The translations under genes and the position numbers were made by a program. This document shows, one piece after another, positions 1 to 8,188 of a stretch of 64,000 bases of DNA. Every line of letters starts with the position of its first letter. Position 1 is the first letter of the stretch. A model generated the notes under the pieces. That model did not search any database. It was not told the DNA's origin and saw only the letters and a program-made list of their open reading frames with translations. The stretch is from a bacterium (GTDB taxonomy: Bacteria > Planctomycetota > Planctomycetia > Planctomycetales > Planctomycetaceae), in NCBI GenBank assembly GCA_016125225.1, contig WGME01000004.1, forward strand, positions 1 to 64,000, written 5' to 3'.

Positions 1-75
1 CAGACCACGGACTGTCAACAACTCCACTGCTTCACGCTTAAACTCCTGAGTGTAAACCCGATTCTTCTTCGGCAT
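1..75 (-). CDS. IS3-type transposase OrfA, N-terminal fragment (runs off the left edge)
   Basis: Reading leftward from an ATG at 75 gives 25 residues beginning MPKKNRVYTQEFKREAVELL, the usual start of the helix-turn-helix OrfA subunit of IS3-family transposases, which binds the element ends. An AAGGAG ribosome binding site lies at 85-90, about nine bases upstream of the ATG. The rest of the element is outside the window, so completeness cannot be judged. The family call rests only on these 25 residues; a related HTH_Tnp_1 transposase is possible. Confidence 0.6.
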   Translation of the reverse strand, partial: MPKKNRVYTQEFKREAVELLTVRGL

Positions 76-125
76 CTCGCTGGGCTCCTTGAAAAGAAAT
101 CTTACTCCTTTCCCAGCGCCCACCA

Positions 126-145
126 AATGTGGGTAAGTCCACATT
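126..145. repeat. Perfect inverted repeat upstream of the transposase fragment
   Basis: AATGTGG (126-132) and CCACATT (139-145) are exact reverse complements around a six-base spacer. It lies 50 bases upstream of the OrfA start, where an IS3 terminal repeat or transposase operator would be expected. The partner end is outside the window, so this is only a candidate element end. Confidence 0.4.
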
Positions 146-189
146 GCAACTCCACGAATTGAACCCGCAACGGCTTTTCATTTTGATTC

Positions 190-250
190 TCTTTCACTCT
201 TTAACCTTTTTACTCTGCCACTTTGTTACTCCTTCCCTCTGACACTTCCC
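190..250. repeat. Pyrimidine-rich stuttering tract (intergenic repeat)
   Basis: A low-complexity run of short CTCT, ACTCTG and CACTTTG units ends at the start of the next gene. It contains TCCCTCTGACAC (234-245), which occurs exactly, on the other strand, at 9688-9699 in another intergenic region. I see no coding function; it looks like a dispersed degenerate intergenic repeat. Confidence 0.45.
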
Positions 251-251
251 C

Positions 252-1166
252 ATGCTCCGCCTCACCGCCCTCATTACGACGCACAATCGCTGCGACTTCC
301 TGCGAGCGGCGGTTGAAAGCGTGCTGGCACAAACCAGACCGGCTGATGAAATCCTCATCGTCGATGCCGGTTCCACCGACAGAACGGCCGAGTATGTGCG
401 TTCACTCGGCGATGCCGTACGGTCACTGGCAATCCCGGAATCAGGAATCGCAGCCGCGCGTAATGCTGGGCTACGGCATTGCGCGGGAGATGCGGTGGCC
501 TTCCTGGATGATGACGACCTGTGGACTACCGATAAGCTCGCCCAGGTCTCAGGTTATCTCGAACAACATCCCAACATCGATGTGGTTTACACGCCCGTCG
601 CCGCGATGAATGCCGCAGGTCAACTTCTGCCGCGCGCTCTGGCCTCTTGCCCCAGCGGTTGGATGCTCGGGGAAGTCTTCAATCAGAATCCCATTCACGA
701 CTCGACGGTGACCATCCGCCGACAAGTCTGGCAACGGTTTGGCGGGTTCGATGCGACCTTGCCTTTAAGTGCCGGCCAACATTACTGGTTGCGTTTGGCC
801 ATGGCGAACCCCATCGGCCACATCGATCGTCCGCTGACTTTGCGTCGTCAACATGCAGGCCAGGCTTCAGTCCAGAATCCCGCGCGCACCCTTCGCATCC
901 AGGCGGAAATGCTGCACCGCTTCTATGAAGACGAACAAGGCCGCGAGCGACTCAACCGCGAACGTGCCCGGCGGACCTTAGCGAAGTTGTGCCAACATGC
1001 CGGCCAACTCCACTGGCAACAAGGTGACATCGCGAAGGCGGCAAGGCTTTTCAGAGGTGCGCTGCTATACGGACCAAGTTGGCGAAGTCGCTGGAATTTC
1101 TTCCGCATCGACCGTCTTCGTCAACGGGGCCAGTTGCCTGAGCTGCTTCAAGCTGTATGGGAATGA
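252..1166 (+). CDS. Family 2 glycosyltransferase (GT-A fold)
   Basis: The 304-residue protein opens with a typical GT2 N-terminus (TALITTHNR, residues 5-13), a nucleotide-contact motif DAGSTD at 38-43 and the metal-binding acidic run FLDDDD around 84-89, followed by a helical C-terminal part. Family members transfer a sugar from a nucleotide sugar to a growing polysaccharide or lipid carrier at the cytoplasmic face of the membrane. No membrane segment is evident. Two more glycosyltransferase genes follow on the opposite strand, so the region probably contributes to surface polysaccharide. Donor and acceptor cannot be predicted. The ATG at 252 is the only good start before the motif; no clear ribosome binding site is visible. 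Confidence 0.85.
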   Translation: MLRLTALITTHNRCDFLRAAVESVLAQTRPADEILIVDAGSTDRTAEYVRSLGDAVRSLAIPESGIAAARNAGLRHCAGDAVAFLDDDDLWTTDKLAQVSGYLEQHPNIDVVYTPVAAMNAAGQLLPRALASCPSGWMLGEVFNQNPIHDSTVTIRRQVWQRFGGFDATLPLSAGQHYWLRLAMANPIGHIDRPLTLRRQHAGQASVQNPARTLRIQAEMLHRFYEDEQGRERLNRERARRTLAKLCQHAGQLHWQQGDIAKAARLFRGALLYGPSWRSRWNFFRIDRLRQRGQLPELLQAVWE

Positions 1167-1179
1167 TGCGGGTTCCCGC

Positions 1180-2085
1180 TCAGGCCGCCTTGCGGTCGGG
1201 CCAGTAGGAGCGCAGATAACGGCCCATTTGCCGCAGGTCGAGAACTTGCTGCCATTGGCAGCGGAACGCTCGGTGATAAAGCCGACGCGCTTCGTCCATG
1301 TGCCCGAGTTTATGAGCCGCGCGAGCCAGTTCCATCAGCCAGCGGGCTTCAAATTCGGGACGTAACTGCAAAGCCGTTTGCGGTAACAGATCCGGATCGA
1401 ACAACGCCTCAATGGTCCGCGTGCCATTTTTCAAAAAGCGTTCAAAGTTTCGCCGGGCACGCAGGCCATGATCGAAACATTCCGAGACACAGTCGGTGGT
1501 TGAGACTGCCGGTGTGTTTGCCAGAATCTGTCCGAACACCACCAGGTCTTCGCCATGTGTGACCCCGACCGGATAGCGGATGCGGTCAAAGAGTTCACGA
1601 CGAATCGCCGCCCGACCATTTCCAATGGTGAACCGATGCCGCAGGTAGTCGCGAAAGTTTTCCAGGGGCGAACGCATCTGCGGCGGAATGCGGCCTGGTT
1701 TCACGCGGCCGTCCTCTTCCACCGACACATAACCACCGAAGACCAAACCCGCATCGGGATGAGCTATGATCATCGATTCGAAAATGGTGAACGCGTCCGG
1801 CAACAGCCGATCATCCGCATCGAGGCAGATGACGTAATCACCCGTGGCGGAATCGAGTCCACGATTCCGAGCCGCGGAAACCCCCTGATTGGGTTGCCGT
1901 TCCGCAATGATCCGCTCGCCATAACCCGCCAGAACGTCCGTAGTGTTATCTGTCGAACCATCATCGACGACAATCACTTCCCGCATCGGACCAAGCGCGT
2001 CTAACGCAGAATCAATCGCGCGTGAAACGTAACGGCCGTAGTTATAGGTCGGAATGATCACGCTGAATCGCGGCGCAGCGGGCAT
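1180..2085 (-). CDS. Family 2 glycosyltransferase (GT-A fold)
   Basis: A 301-residue protein with RFSVIIPTYNYGRYV at 6-20, DDGSTD at 41-46 and the DAD metal site at 89-91 (in CLDADDRLLPD), all canonical GT2 positions. The C-terminal third (about 210-290) has paired helices resembling TPR units (AHKLGHMDEARRLYHRAF). It is convergent with the preceding GT2 gene, 13 bases apart, and on the same strand as the GT4 gene upstream (2168-3340), with which it may be co-transcribed. Specificity is unknown. It shares architecture with the 252-1166 protein, and the pair may be old paralogues. Confidence 0.87.
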   Translation of the reverse strand: MPAAPRFSVIIPTYNYGRYVSRAIDSALDALGPMREVIVVDDGSTDNTTDVLAGYGERIIAERQPNQGVSAARNRGLDSATGDYVICLDADDRLLPDAFTIFESMIIAHPDAGLVFGGYVSVEEDGRVKPGRIPPQMRSPLENFRDYLRHRFTIGNGRAAIRRELFDRIRYPVGVTHGEDLVVFGQILANTPAVSTTDCVSECFDHGLRARRNFERFLKNGTRTIEALFDPDLLPQTALQLRPEFEARWLMELARAAHKLGHMDEARRLYHRAFRCQWQQVLDLRQMGRYLRSYWPDRKAA

Positions 2086-2167
2086 GGATGAATTCTCTGG
2101 TTGGGCTGATCCGCGGCGATGCGGCTTCCTGTTCAGCGTATAGAGAATTCAGGCGATCTCGGCAAGA

Positions 2168-3340
2168 TCAATGTCGGGTGGATAACACCTCTTCATAGAC
2201 CTCGCGGATGCGGCGGGTCATCGTCTGATGGCGGAATTGTTCGGAAAACTTCGCTCGACCGGTGGTTCCCAGACGGAATCGCAAATCCACATCGGCGGCG
2301 AGTTCGCAAAGCGCGGCCGTTAACGCTGGGACATCACGCGGCGGCACCAGCAGCCCCGTCTCGCCGGGGATGACCACTTCTTTGGCTCCATCAATCGCAA
2401 AACTGACGACTGGTTTCCCGGCAATCAAACCCTGCGGCAGCACGCGGGCCAACCCTTCCCATTCGCTGGTGTGGACCACGATGTCCATCGCATGGATCAG
2501 TTCTGCCACCTGCGAAGGTGGAACCAAACCGGCGAAGACAAACCGATCGCGAATACCCAGTTCCTCCAACCGTCGCTCAAAGGTATCCCGCAGAATGCCA
2601 TCACCAACGAAGAGGAATCGTACTTCGGGGAAGCGTTCGAGGACCGGCTTCGCCGCCTCAATGACAAACTCGTGTCCCTTGAGATGAAACAACCGGGCGA
2701 CTTTGCCTATGACGAGATGTTCCGGACGCAGCCCCAGTTCGGCACGGACCGCTTGTGGTGAACGTGGCGGATTCAGATAGGGTTCAACATCGAACCCCGA
2801 GGAGATGGTGACGAACTTCTTACGTGGGGCGATCTTCGCAGCCACGTATTGATCGGTCATCGCATCGGCGACGGAGATGAACTTCGCCGTGCGACGTGCC
2901 GCGTGCCTTTCCAGGGTTTGATACAGCGAATGAGCCAGCCGTGATTGACCATAATGGAAGGAGGCTCCATGGATGGTGTGGACCGCCGGGATGCCCAGCT
3001 TCGCGGCGGCCCAACGACCAAGGATGCCTGCCTTGGAGGCGTGCGTGTGAACGAGATCGGGCTGGGTTTCGCGCAGTAGGCGCAGGATTTCGCGGTAACT
3101 GTGCCAGTCACGAACCGGGTGCAAGTTCCGGCGGAACTCAGGGATCAACCGGACATCGGCCCCGCTCTGAAAGGCGCGCTCTTCCAGCGACCCTTCAGGT
3201 CCCAGACCGGGACCAGTGATCAGCGTCACACGATCGCCATAATCGCGGACTTGGTCCTCGACATTATGGAGCGTGTTTTCCTGCGCACCGCCGATGATCA
3301 GGCGCGTAATGATGTGGGCAACATGCATGGCACACATCAT
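2168..3340 (-). CDS. Family 4 glycosyltransferase (GT-B fold)
   Basis: The 390-residue protein has the GT4 two-domain layout. The N-terminal domain begins HVAHIITRLIIGGAQENTL, with the GGAQ acceptor-side loop, and HTHASKAGILGR near 95-106. The C-terminal donor domain has IGKVARLFHLKGH (about 213-225) and the nucleotide-sugar motif SEWEGLARVLPQGLIAGKPVV near 293-313. In that motif the second glutamate of the usual EX7E is glutamine, as occurs in some GT4 subgroups. It probably acts in exopolysaccharide or lipopolysaccharide assembly with the neighbouring GT2 enzymes. Starts at 3340, 3337 and 3328 are all possible and none has a clear ribosome binding site; 3328 (MHVAHII) best fits the family. 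Confidence 0.88.
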   Translation of the reverse strand: MMCAMHVAHIITRLIIGGAQENTLHNVEDQVRDYGDRVTLITGPGLGPEGSLEERAFQSGADVRLIPEFRRNLHPVRDWHSYREILRLLRETQPDLVHTHASKAGILGRWAAAKLGIPAVHTIHGASFHYGQSRLAHSLYQTLERHAARRTAKFISVADAMTDQYVAAKIAPRKKFVTISSGFDVEPYLNPPRSPQAVRAELGLRPEHLVIGKVARLFHLKGHEFVIEAAKPVLERFPEVRFLFVGDGILRDTFERRLEELGIRDRFVFAGLVPPSQVAELIHAMDIVVHTSEWEGLARVLPQGLIAGKPVVSFAIDGAKEVVIPGETGLLVPPRDVPALTAALCELAADVDLRFRLGTTGRAKFSEQFRHQTMTRRIREVYEEVLSTRH

Positions 3341-3374
3341 CGCATGGCGACTTCATGGCCGCCATGCTGCCCGC

Positions 3375-3578
3375 TCAGGCATCTTGAAAATGAGGTTGCT
3401 TGAGCAATTCCCGGTGCGCATTATCGCTGCGACGGCTGGGAGTCGGCTCCAGCCACTCGTCGAACAGGGCGATGTCCGCTTCCAGGTCGGCTGGCTGCAT
3501 GCCGCGATACCGCGACGACTCCAACTGTTCCAGTTGTTCGAGGTTCAAAGCCGGTTCTTCAATGAAATGTGGGCGCAT
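3375..3578 (-). CDS. Small protein of unknown function
   Basis: I chose the ATG at 3578 because AGGAGG lies eight bases upstream; the open frame extends to a GTG at 3623 without a ribosome binding site. The 67-residue product (MRPHFIEEPALNLEQLEQLES...) is acidic, predicted helical and has no signal peptide or membrane segment. It lies 34 bases upstream of the GT4 gene on the same strand and could share its transcript. I do not recognise a family. Confidence 0.5.
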   Translation of the reverse strand: MRPHFIEEPALNLEQLEQLESSRYRGMQPADLEADIALFDEWLEPTPSRRSDNAHRELLKQPHFQDA

Positions 3579-3742
3579 AATGACGGCCTCCTGCAAGGCC
3601 CGAGACAAGTGAGAGGAGATCACCGAGCGACGTGAATCACATCTTTCAGCGTATCAAAACATCACGGAATTCCAAGAAAAAAACGTACGTTTACGGAAAT
3701 CCGCAAGGGATGATGACCGCCCGACTTCCCATCAGGTTCGAT

Positions 3743-3769
3743 TATTTCCGGCAGAATTCGCCGGAAATA
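3743..3769. terminator. Strong hairpin in the 3579-3932 intergenic region
   Basis: TATTTCCGGC (3743-3752) and GCCGGAAATA (3760-3769) form a perfect 10-base-pair stem with a seven-base loop. It lies between divergent genes (3578 minus, 3933 plus), so it is more likely a leader hairpin or operator of the porin gene than a terminator. No T-run follows. The rest of this 354-base gap shows no gene and no clear promoter. Confidence 0.35.
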
Positions 3770-3932
3770 GCCGTTCAATTGCGCTTCCTGCCAGCGAATC
3801 CCTCCACTCTCGAATTGATTCCGTAGACCAGGCAAACATGACTGAATGTACCGGTTGTTTCAGCCGATGAAGTTTTCATAAAGTCCACTGCCGACTTCGC
3901 CGGCCCCCTTTTGTCATCGCCCGGATTCGTGC

Positions 3933-5423
3933 ATGCCCATTCGGATCTCTCACGTAGCATTCACCTGCACGGTGTTGGTCATGTGCCTGCCAATGGCTGG
4001 CTGGGCTCAGGATGGGGGCTTCACTTCACCGGCGGAGGACCTTGAACGAGCTGTGCTGCTGCAACGTCTGATGGAGGCCGAAGAGCGGCTCAGTCGACTG
4101 GAAGCGGTGGACCAGATGCCGCCGGTACCCGCTCCGCCGCCCTCCCTGGCCGACGATGTCGTCCAGCGTTTGAACTCCATCGAAAAGACACTCAACAAGC
4201 AGGCCGATGCGGCGGCGAAGAAGAAACTGGACGACGCCAGTAAGCCGACGATGAAATGGACCGGCCGCATTCAAGCCGACTACTGGGCCTTTCCGGGCCA
4301 GTCGCCCGGTGAAGACGCCTTTGAGAGTGGCGACTCGATGAACCCGGTCGATGATCGGTTTTTGTTCCGTCGACTGCGGATCGGTGTCCAAGGCGATATC
4401 CCCGACTTCATGCTCTACAAACTCGAAGTCGACTTCAACAATCCGAACAGCCCGCAGCTCAAAGACAACTTCATCGGCTGGAATGATCTACCGTTCTTTC
4501 AAACGGTGCTGCTCGGAAATCAGAAGCGGCCGTACGGTTTGGACTCGATTGAGAGCAGTCGTTACACCGTCTTTCTGGAACGCCCGGCGATTGTTGATGC
4601 GCTCAATACCGATTCTCGCCGCTTTGGCCTGGTCTCATATGGTATCTCTGATGATGAACGCTTCAATTGGCGTTATGGCGGCTTCATGGGTCGCGATCTG
4701 CAGAATATCGGCACGGCATTGGCAACGCCGAGTGGTGGCTATCAGGCCGAATTCGATGGTCGTCTGGCACAAACGGCTTGGTATGAATGTGACGGGCGGA
4801 ACTATCTCCACCTGGCGATGTCGGGGGTGACAGCCAGCACGGATGGCAACGCCGGGTCTGCCAGCACCGCCCAATTTACATCTCGTCCGGAAGCCCGAAC
4901 AAGCAATCGCTGGATCGATACCGGCGTCATCTCCGGAGCCGAGTCGTATCAGATCACCGGTACCGAAGCCTTGTTGAATGTCGGCCAACTCCAAGTGGTC
5001 GGAGAATACCTGCGGGCGTGGGTCCAGCGCGATGGTTTTAACGATGTCTCGTTTCAGGGTGGGTACGTCTATGTGGCTTACTTTCTGACCGACGATTACA
5101 TGCCCTGGGATCGGAAAACCGGCCAGTTGGCCCGCATTGTCCCGCAGCACAACTTCTTCATGGTGCGTGACCCGGAAGGTAAGCAACCCGGTTGGGGCGC
5201 CTGGCAAATCGCAGCCCGGTATTCCTACGCGGACCTCACCGACGCCGACATCATGGGCGGCATCGACAGCACCATGACCCTGGCCCTCAACTGGTACTGG
5301 AATTCTTACGCCCGCATGCAGATTGACTATATCAACGGCAACATTCATGATCACAATGAAGTCGACGGCTTCACTGCGGGCAGCTTCCAATCGATTGGCA
5401 CACGGTTCTCGGTCGAGTTCTGA
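3933..5423 (+). CDS. OprP/OprO-type outer-membrane porin
   Basis: A 496-residue exported protein with a signal peptide (residues 1-25, cleavage after AGWA). A coiled-coil stretch follows at about 35-95 (AEERLSRLE...VVQRLNSIEKTLNK), then a long beta-rich region. WTGRIQADYW, RRLRIGVQGDI and KLEVDFNN (about 110-175) are typical of the phosphate-selective porin O/P family, and the C-terminus ends in aromatic-alternating strands with terminal Phe (SIGTRFSVEF), as outer-membrane barrels do. An N-terminal coiled coil is known to trimerise related porins. The barrel would form a diffusion channel in the outer membrane; anion or phosphate selectivity is a family inference. I saw no convincing Pho box upstream. 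Confidence 0.85.
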   Translation: MPIRISHVAFTCTVLVMCLPMAGWAQDGGFTSPAEDLERAVLLQRLMEAEERLSRLEAVDQMPPVPAPPPSLADDVVQRLNSIEKTLNKQADAAAKKKLDDASKPTMKWTGRIQADYWAFPGQSPGEDAFESGDSMNPVDDRFLFRRLRIGVQGDIPDFMLYKLEVDFNNPNSPQLKDNFIGWNDLPFFQTVLLGNQKRPYGLDSIESSRYTVFLERPAIVDALNTDSRRFGLVSYGISDDERFNWRYGGFMGRDLQNIGTALATPSGGYQAEFDGRLAQTAWYECDGRNYLHLAMSGVTASTDGNAGSASTAQFTSRPEARTSNRWIDTGVISGAESYQITGTEALLNVGQLQVVGEYLRAWVQRDGFNDVSFQGGYVYVAYFLTDDYMPWDRKTGQLARIVPQHNFFMVRDPEGKQPGWGAWQIAARYSYADLTDADIMGGIDSTMTLALNWYWNSYARMQIDYINGNIHDHNEVDGFTAGSFQSIGTRFSVEF

Positions 5424-5459
5424 GCCGACAAACCTGGCGGGTGATCTAAGGCGAAAACG

Positions 5460-5663
5460 ATGCCCTGGTGGCTTTGGCTGCTGCTGATCTTTGGAGGAGC
5501 GTTTTCTTCAACGGGTGCCATCGACCTTTTATATTGGACCGCACGTGGTATCGATCAACCCGCCTGGAGCCACAGTCGCGGTTGGGTACTCTTCAAATTC
5601 CTCTTCTGGTTGGGTTGCATCATTAGCGTTGTTGCGATGAGTGGTCTTCTTCGCCATGACTAA
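5460..5663 (+). CDS. Small two-helix membrane protein
   Basis: A 67-residue protein with two hydrophobic segments, WWLWLLLIFGGAFSS (3-17) and LFKFLFWLGCIISVVAMSGLL (about 44-64), joined by a polar loop. It starts 37 bases after the porin stop, on the same strand, and may be co-transcribed. No known family is recognised. Two membrane helices of suitable length and a good reading frame support a real gene, but no distinct ribosome binding site stands out. Confidence 0.5.
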   Translation: MPWWLWLLLIFGGAFSSTGAIDLLYWTARGIDQPAWSHSRGWVLFKFLFWLGCIISVVAMSGLLRHD

Positions 5664-5767
5664 TCATCACTTCTTGTGTATCGCCCTTCATTGATTTGGT
5701 GTTGTTTGCCTCTAGCTCAGCAGATCACATATTGACCGGTGAATCACATTCTGGCACTGTGATTTGC

Positions 5768-6229
5768 ATGAACTACCACATCCGAGTCGAACAGCACGTC
5801 GGTCGGCCGCTCGCTGTCGTCCGGCGAGTCGCGGCACCGGCGCAGCTTTCAAAGGTGGTTCCGGAAGCCTGCGGGATTGTCTGGAACGTGATCCGATCAC
5901 AAAACGTTCCCGGCGCGGGGCGACATGTTGCGGTCTATTATGATGACGTGATCCATCTCGAAGTCGGTGTCGAACTCGAAACTCCTTTCGTCGGTTATGG
6001 CGACGTAGTCGGATCTATGACTCCGGCCGGGACCGTCGTCACCACGACACATCTTGGGCCGTATGGCGGGTTGCATCACGCTCACGCGGCCGTTCATCAG
6101 TGGTGTCAGCAACAGGGCCGGCAACTCGCCGGACCCCGCTGGGAAATCTATGGCCACTGGTTACCCGAATGGAACGTCGACCCCAGTTTGATAGTAACCG
6201 ACGTGTTCTACCTGCTCACGAATCCCTGA
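5768..6229 (+). CDS. GyrI-like / AraC effector-binding domain protein
   Basis: The 153-residue product starts at the ATG at 5768 (MNYHIRVEQHVGRPLAVVRR); the frame extends to a TTG at 5696 but the upstream residues do not look like protein. It has the pattern of the free-standing GyrI-like fold: an N-terminal strand with VxRR, a central YYDD-hhh-EVGVE segment (about 60-77) and a C-terminal GPYGGLHHAHAAVHQWCQQQG...WEIYGHW (about 103-135). This domain binds small molecules in multidrug regulators and in stand-alone proteins. There is no DNA-binding domain, so it is not a transcription factor by itself. Ligand unknown. Confidence 0.7.
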   Translation: MNYHIRVEQHVGRPLAVVRRVAAPAQLSKVVPEACGIVWNVIRSQNVPGAGRHVAVYYDDVIHLEVGVELETPFVGYGDVVGSMTPAGTVVTTTHLGPYGGLHHAHAAVHQWCQQQGRQLAGPRWEIYGHWLPEWNVDPSLIVTDVFYLLTNP

Positions 6230-6275
6230 CTTGGGCTGTGCGGACATTTCATCAGCATGGATGGCGAACCCCCTC

Positions 6276-7082
6276 ATGAAACTGTTACTGGCAACGAGCG
6301 CGATGGTAGTTCTGGCCATGTTGGCTGTCGGTCAAACACCCGACACGACTCCGACAACAGCCGAACCCGCACTCCCTCCCGGTCCGTTGGGCGATACGAT
6401 TCGCCTTGGTCGCGAACTGGTCGAGCACACCACCACGCATCCGCTCAGCAAACCGTACATCGGCAACGCCCTCACCTGCACGGCGTGTCATCTGAAGAAT
6501 GGCACCGACCCACAAGCCGCCACATTTCTCGGCGTCGCGACGGCCTATCCCGCATGGTCGCCGCGTGAACAGCGCGTCATCACGTTAGAAGATCGCGTCC
6601 TCAACTGCTTCATGCGGAGCTGCAACGGCATCCGTCCGCCGCTGGGGAGTGAAGTCTCGGTCGCAATCACGACGTACATCACATGGCTGTCGTCACAGCA
6701 GCCGATTCAGATGAACCCGCAACGGCCGACCGGTCCACGAGCCGTTCCCCCCTTGAAGATCGACCCGGCTCAAGCCAACCCGCAACGGGGCGAGACGCTG
6801 TATCACAAACGCTGTGCCAGTTGTCATGGCGACGATGGCCAAGGCGACGCCGATAACCCACCGGTCTGGGGCAACCGTTCCTACAACGACGGTGCCGGTT
6901 TGTCACAAGTCCCCAAACTGGCTGCCTGGCTGAAAGTCGCGATGCCGCTGGATGATGCCCACTTGAGCGAAGCAGAGGCTTTGGACATCGCCGCCTACGT
7001 GAACCAACACCCACGCCCAAAGTTCCAACTGCAAGATCATCTTCCGCCGGCGGAACGCTTGGGGGAGTACAATGGTAAATAG
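6276..7082 (+). CDS. TsdA-like dihaem cytochrome c
   Basis: A 268-residue exported protein: signal peptide 1-20, then two c-type haem sites, CTACH (68-72) and CASCH (180-184). The N-terminal domain has GNALTCTACHLKNGT, the YPAWSPREQ...LEDRVLNCFMRSCNG run (91-118) and ITTYITWLS, the arrangement seen in thiosulfate dehydrogenase TsdA and relatives; the C-terminal half is a class I cytochrome c domain. TsdA-type enzymes interconvert thiosulfate and tetrathionate in the periplasm. Cys111 in the NCFMRS segment may correspond to the cysteine haem ligand of TsdA, but I cannot align it with confidence. Starts at 6261 and TTG 6231 are also possible. It follows the GyrI-like gene by about 45 bases. Confidence 0.78.
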   Translation: MKLLLATSAMVVLAMLAVGQTPDTTPTTAEPALPPGPLGDTIRLGRELVEHTTTHPLSKPYIGNALTCTACHLKNGTDPQAATFLGVATAYPAWSPREQRVITLEDRVLNCFMRSCNGIRPPLGSEVSVAITTYITWLSSQQPIQMNPQRPTGPRAVPPLKIDPAQANPQRGETLYHKRCASCHGDDGQGDADNPPVWGNRSYNDGAGLSQVPKLAAWLKVAMPLDDAHLSEAEALDIAAYVNQHPRPKFQLQDHLPPAERLGEYNGK

Positions 7083-7123
7083 CAACAGAGTTGTTTTTTG
7101 ACTTGTTGAACTAAGGCATAGTA

Positions 7124-7984
7124 ATGGTTCTAAACGAAGATATTCTACGTACTGTGGTCATTGAAATACTTCGTAAGGAACGTCCACAGTTTGGTGGAGG
7201 CGAGCCGTTTCAGGTTGATCATCTTTTTCGCGAAGTCGCAGAGATCGCTAAGCAGAGAGGACTTGAGGTCAGTTCAGGCATGAATGCTTGGACGATGAAA
7301 CGCGAAATACCCGAGTTGCATGCGAATTTGCGAGCACCGATTTGGCGCATCGTCTGGGATCTCATAATCGAAGGTGTCATTCGCCCTGGAAGAGGAACTA
7401 GCGAGCCATTTGATCTGCCATGCATTCATGTTACTGAACATGGGAAGACCGCAATTTCAGGGTCAATCACGCCATATGATCCGTCTAGCTATCTGCAGGA
7501 ACTCAAAAAGCGAATCCCTGCAATTGATTCAGTTATCGAAAGATACCTTGCGGAATCGGCTGAGACACTTCGCCGAAACTGCATCCTTTCATCGACAGTT
7601 ACGTTGGGATGTGCTTCCGAGAAGGCCTTTCTCTTGCTGTCCGATGCATACAGAGATGCGCTTAACCCGCCCGCTCAAGCTGCGTACGATCGTTCATTGT
7701 CCAAGGCACGAGGTATCAAACAGCACCACGACATTTTTATGAAGGAATATGAGAAGCTAAGTCCGAAGCTCAAGAGTGCGTATGGTCCGGACTGGCTGAC
7801 AGGTATGAACAATGCGATGATTCACGTCTTCTCATACTTCCGTGACATGCGAAATTCCGCCGGGCACCCATCCGGATACGCTTTTACGAAAGAATTGGCC
7901 GCATCTCATCTCATGATCTTTCCGTACTATCTGCGGTTGATTTATGACCTAATAGAATGGTGCGACTCCAATAAGCCAATCTGA
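7124..7984 (+). CDS. HEPN-like protein with N-terminal helix-turn-helix-like region
   Basis: The 286-residue protein has no signal peptide. Residues 70-112 (IWRIVWDLIIEGVIRPG...LPCIHVTEHGKTAI) look like a winged-helix half. The C-terminal half is helical and contains FSYFRDMRNSAGHPSG, whose R243-N-S-A-G-H248 matches the RX4-6H motif of HEPN nuclease or nucleotide-binding domains; the preceding SSTVTLGCASEKAFLLL helix is also typical. HEPN proteins include RNases of toxin and defence systems and non-catalytic scaffolds. Codon use here is more A/T-rich than in the neighbours, suggesting transfer. No antitoxin or nucleotidyltransferase partner is adjacent. Domain assignments are by eye; function remains open. 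Confidence 0.6.
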   Translation: MVLNEDILRTVVIEILRKERPQFGGGEPFQVDHLFREVAEIAKQRGLEVSSGMNAWTMKREIPELHANLRAPIWRIVWDLIIEGVIRPGRGTSEPFDLPCIHVTEHGKTAISGSITPYDPSSYLQELKKRIPAIDSVIERYLAESAETLRRNCILSSTVTLGCASEKAFLLLSDAYRDALNPPAQAAYDRSLSKARGIKQHHDIFMKEYEKLSPKLKSAYGPDWLTGMNNAMIHVFSYFRDMRNSAGHPSGYAFTKELAASHLMIFPYYLRLIYDLIEWCDSNKPI

Positions 7985-8188
7985 TATACCGCTATCGCTT
8001 CCAATTCAGACCACTGTCTTTTTTGCGACTTTTCTTCCTCGTTGTGGCTGCCTGAGCATTTCTCGATTGGCTGTACGCAGAAAATGCCCGCCACACGGCG
8101 GCGGCGGCTTTGGTTTCCGCATTTCAATCCCCTTTCTCATGCGGCATAATTGATGGGTGTCCGACCCACTGCAGAAGAGGCTTGCCCG

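Noticed and set aside
1168-1179. GCGGG-TT-CCCGC hairpin between convergent glycosyltransferase genes as a terminator
   Set aside because: Five-base stem with a two-base loop and no T-run; too weak.
3841-3900. Pho box upstream of the porin gene
   Set aside because: TTTTCATAAAGTCCACT only faintly resembles one half of a Pho box; no second half at the right spacing.
4635-5390. 251-codon open frame antisense to the porin gene
   Set aside because: Shadow of a clear outer-membrane barrel sequence; no start signal or motif of its own.
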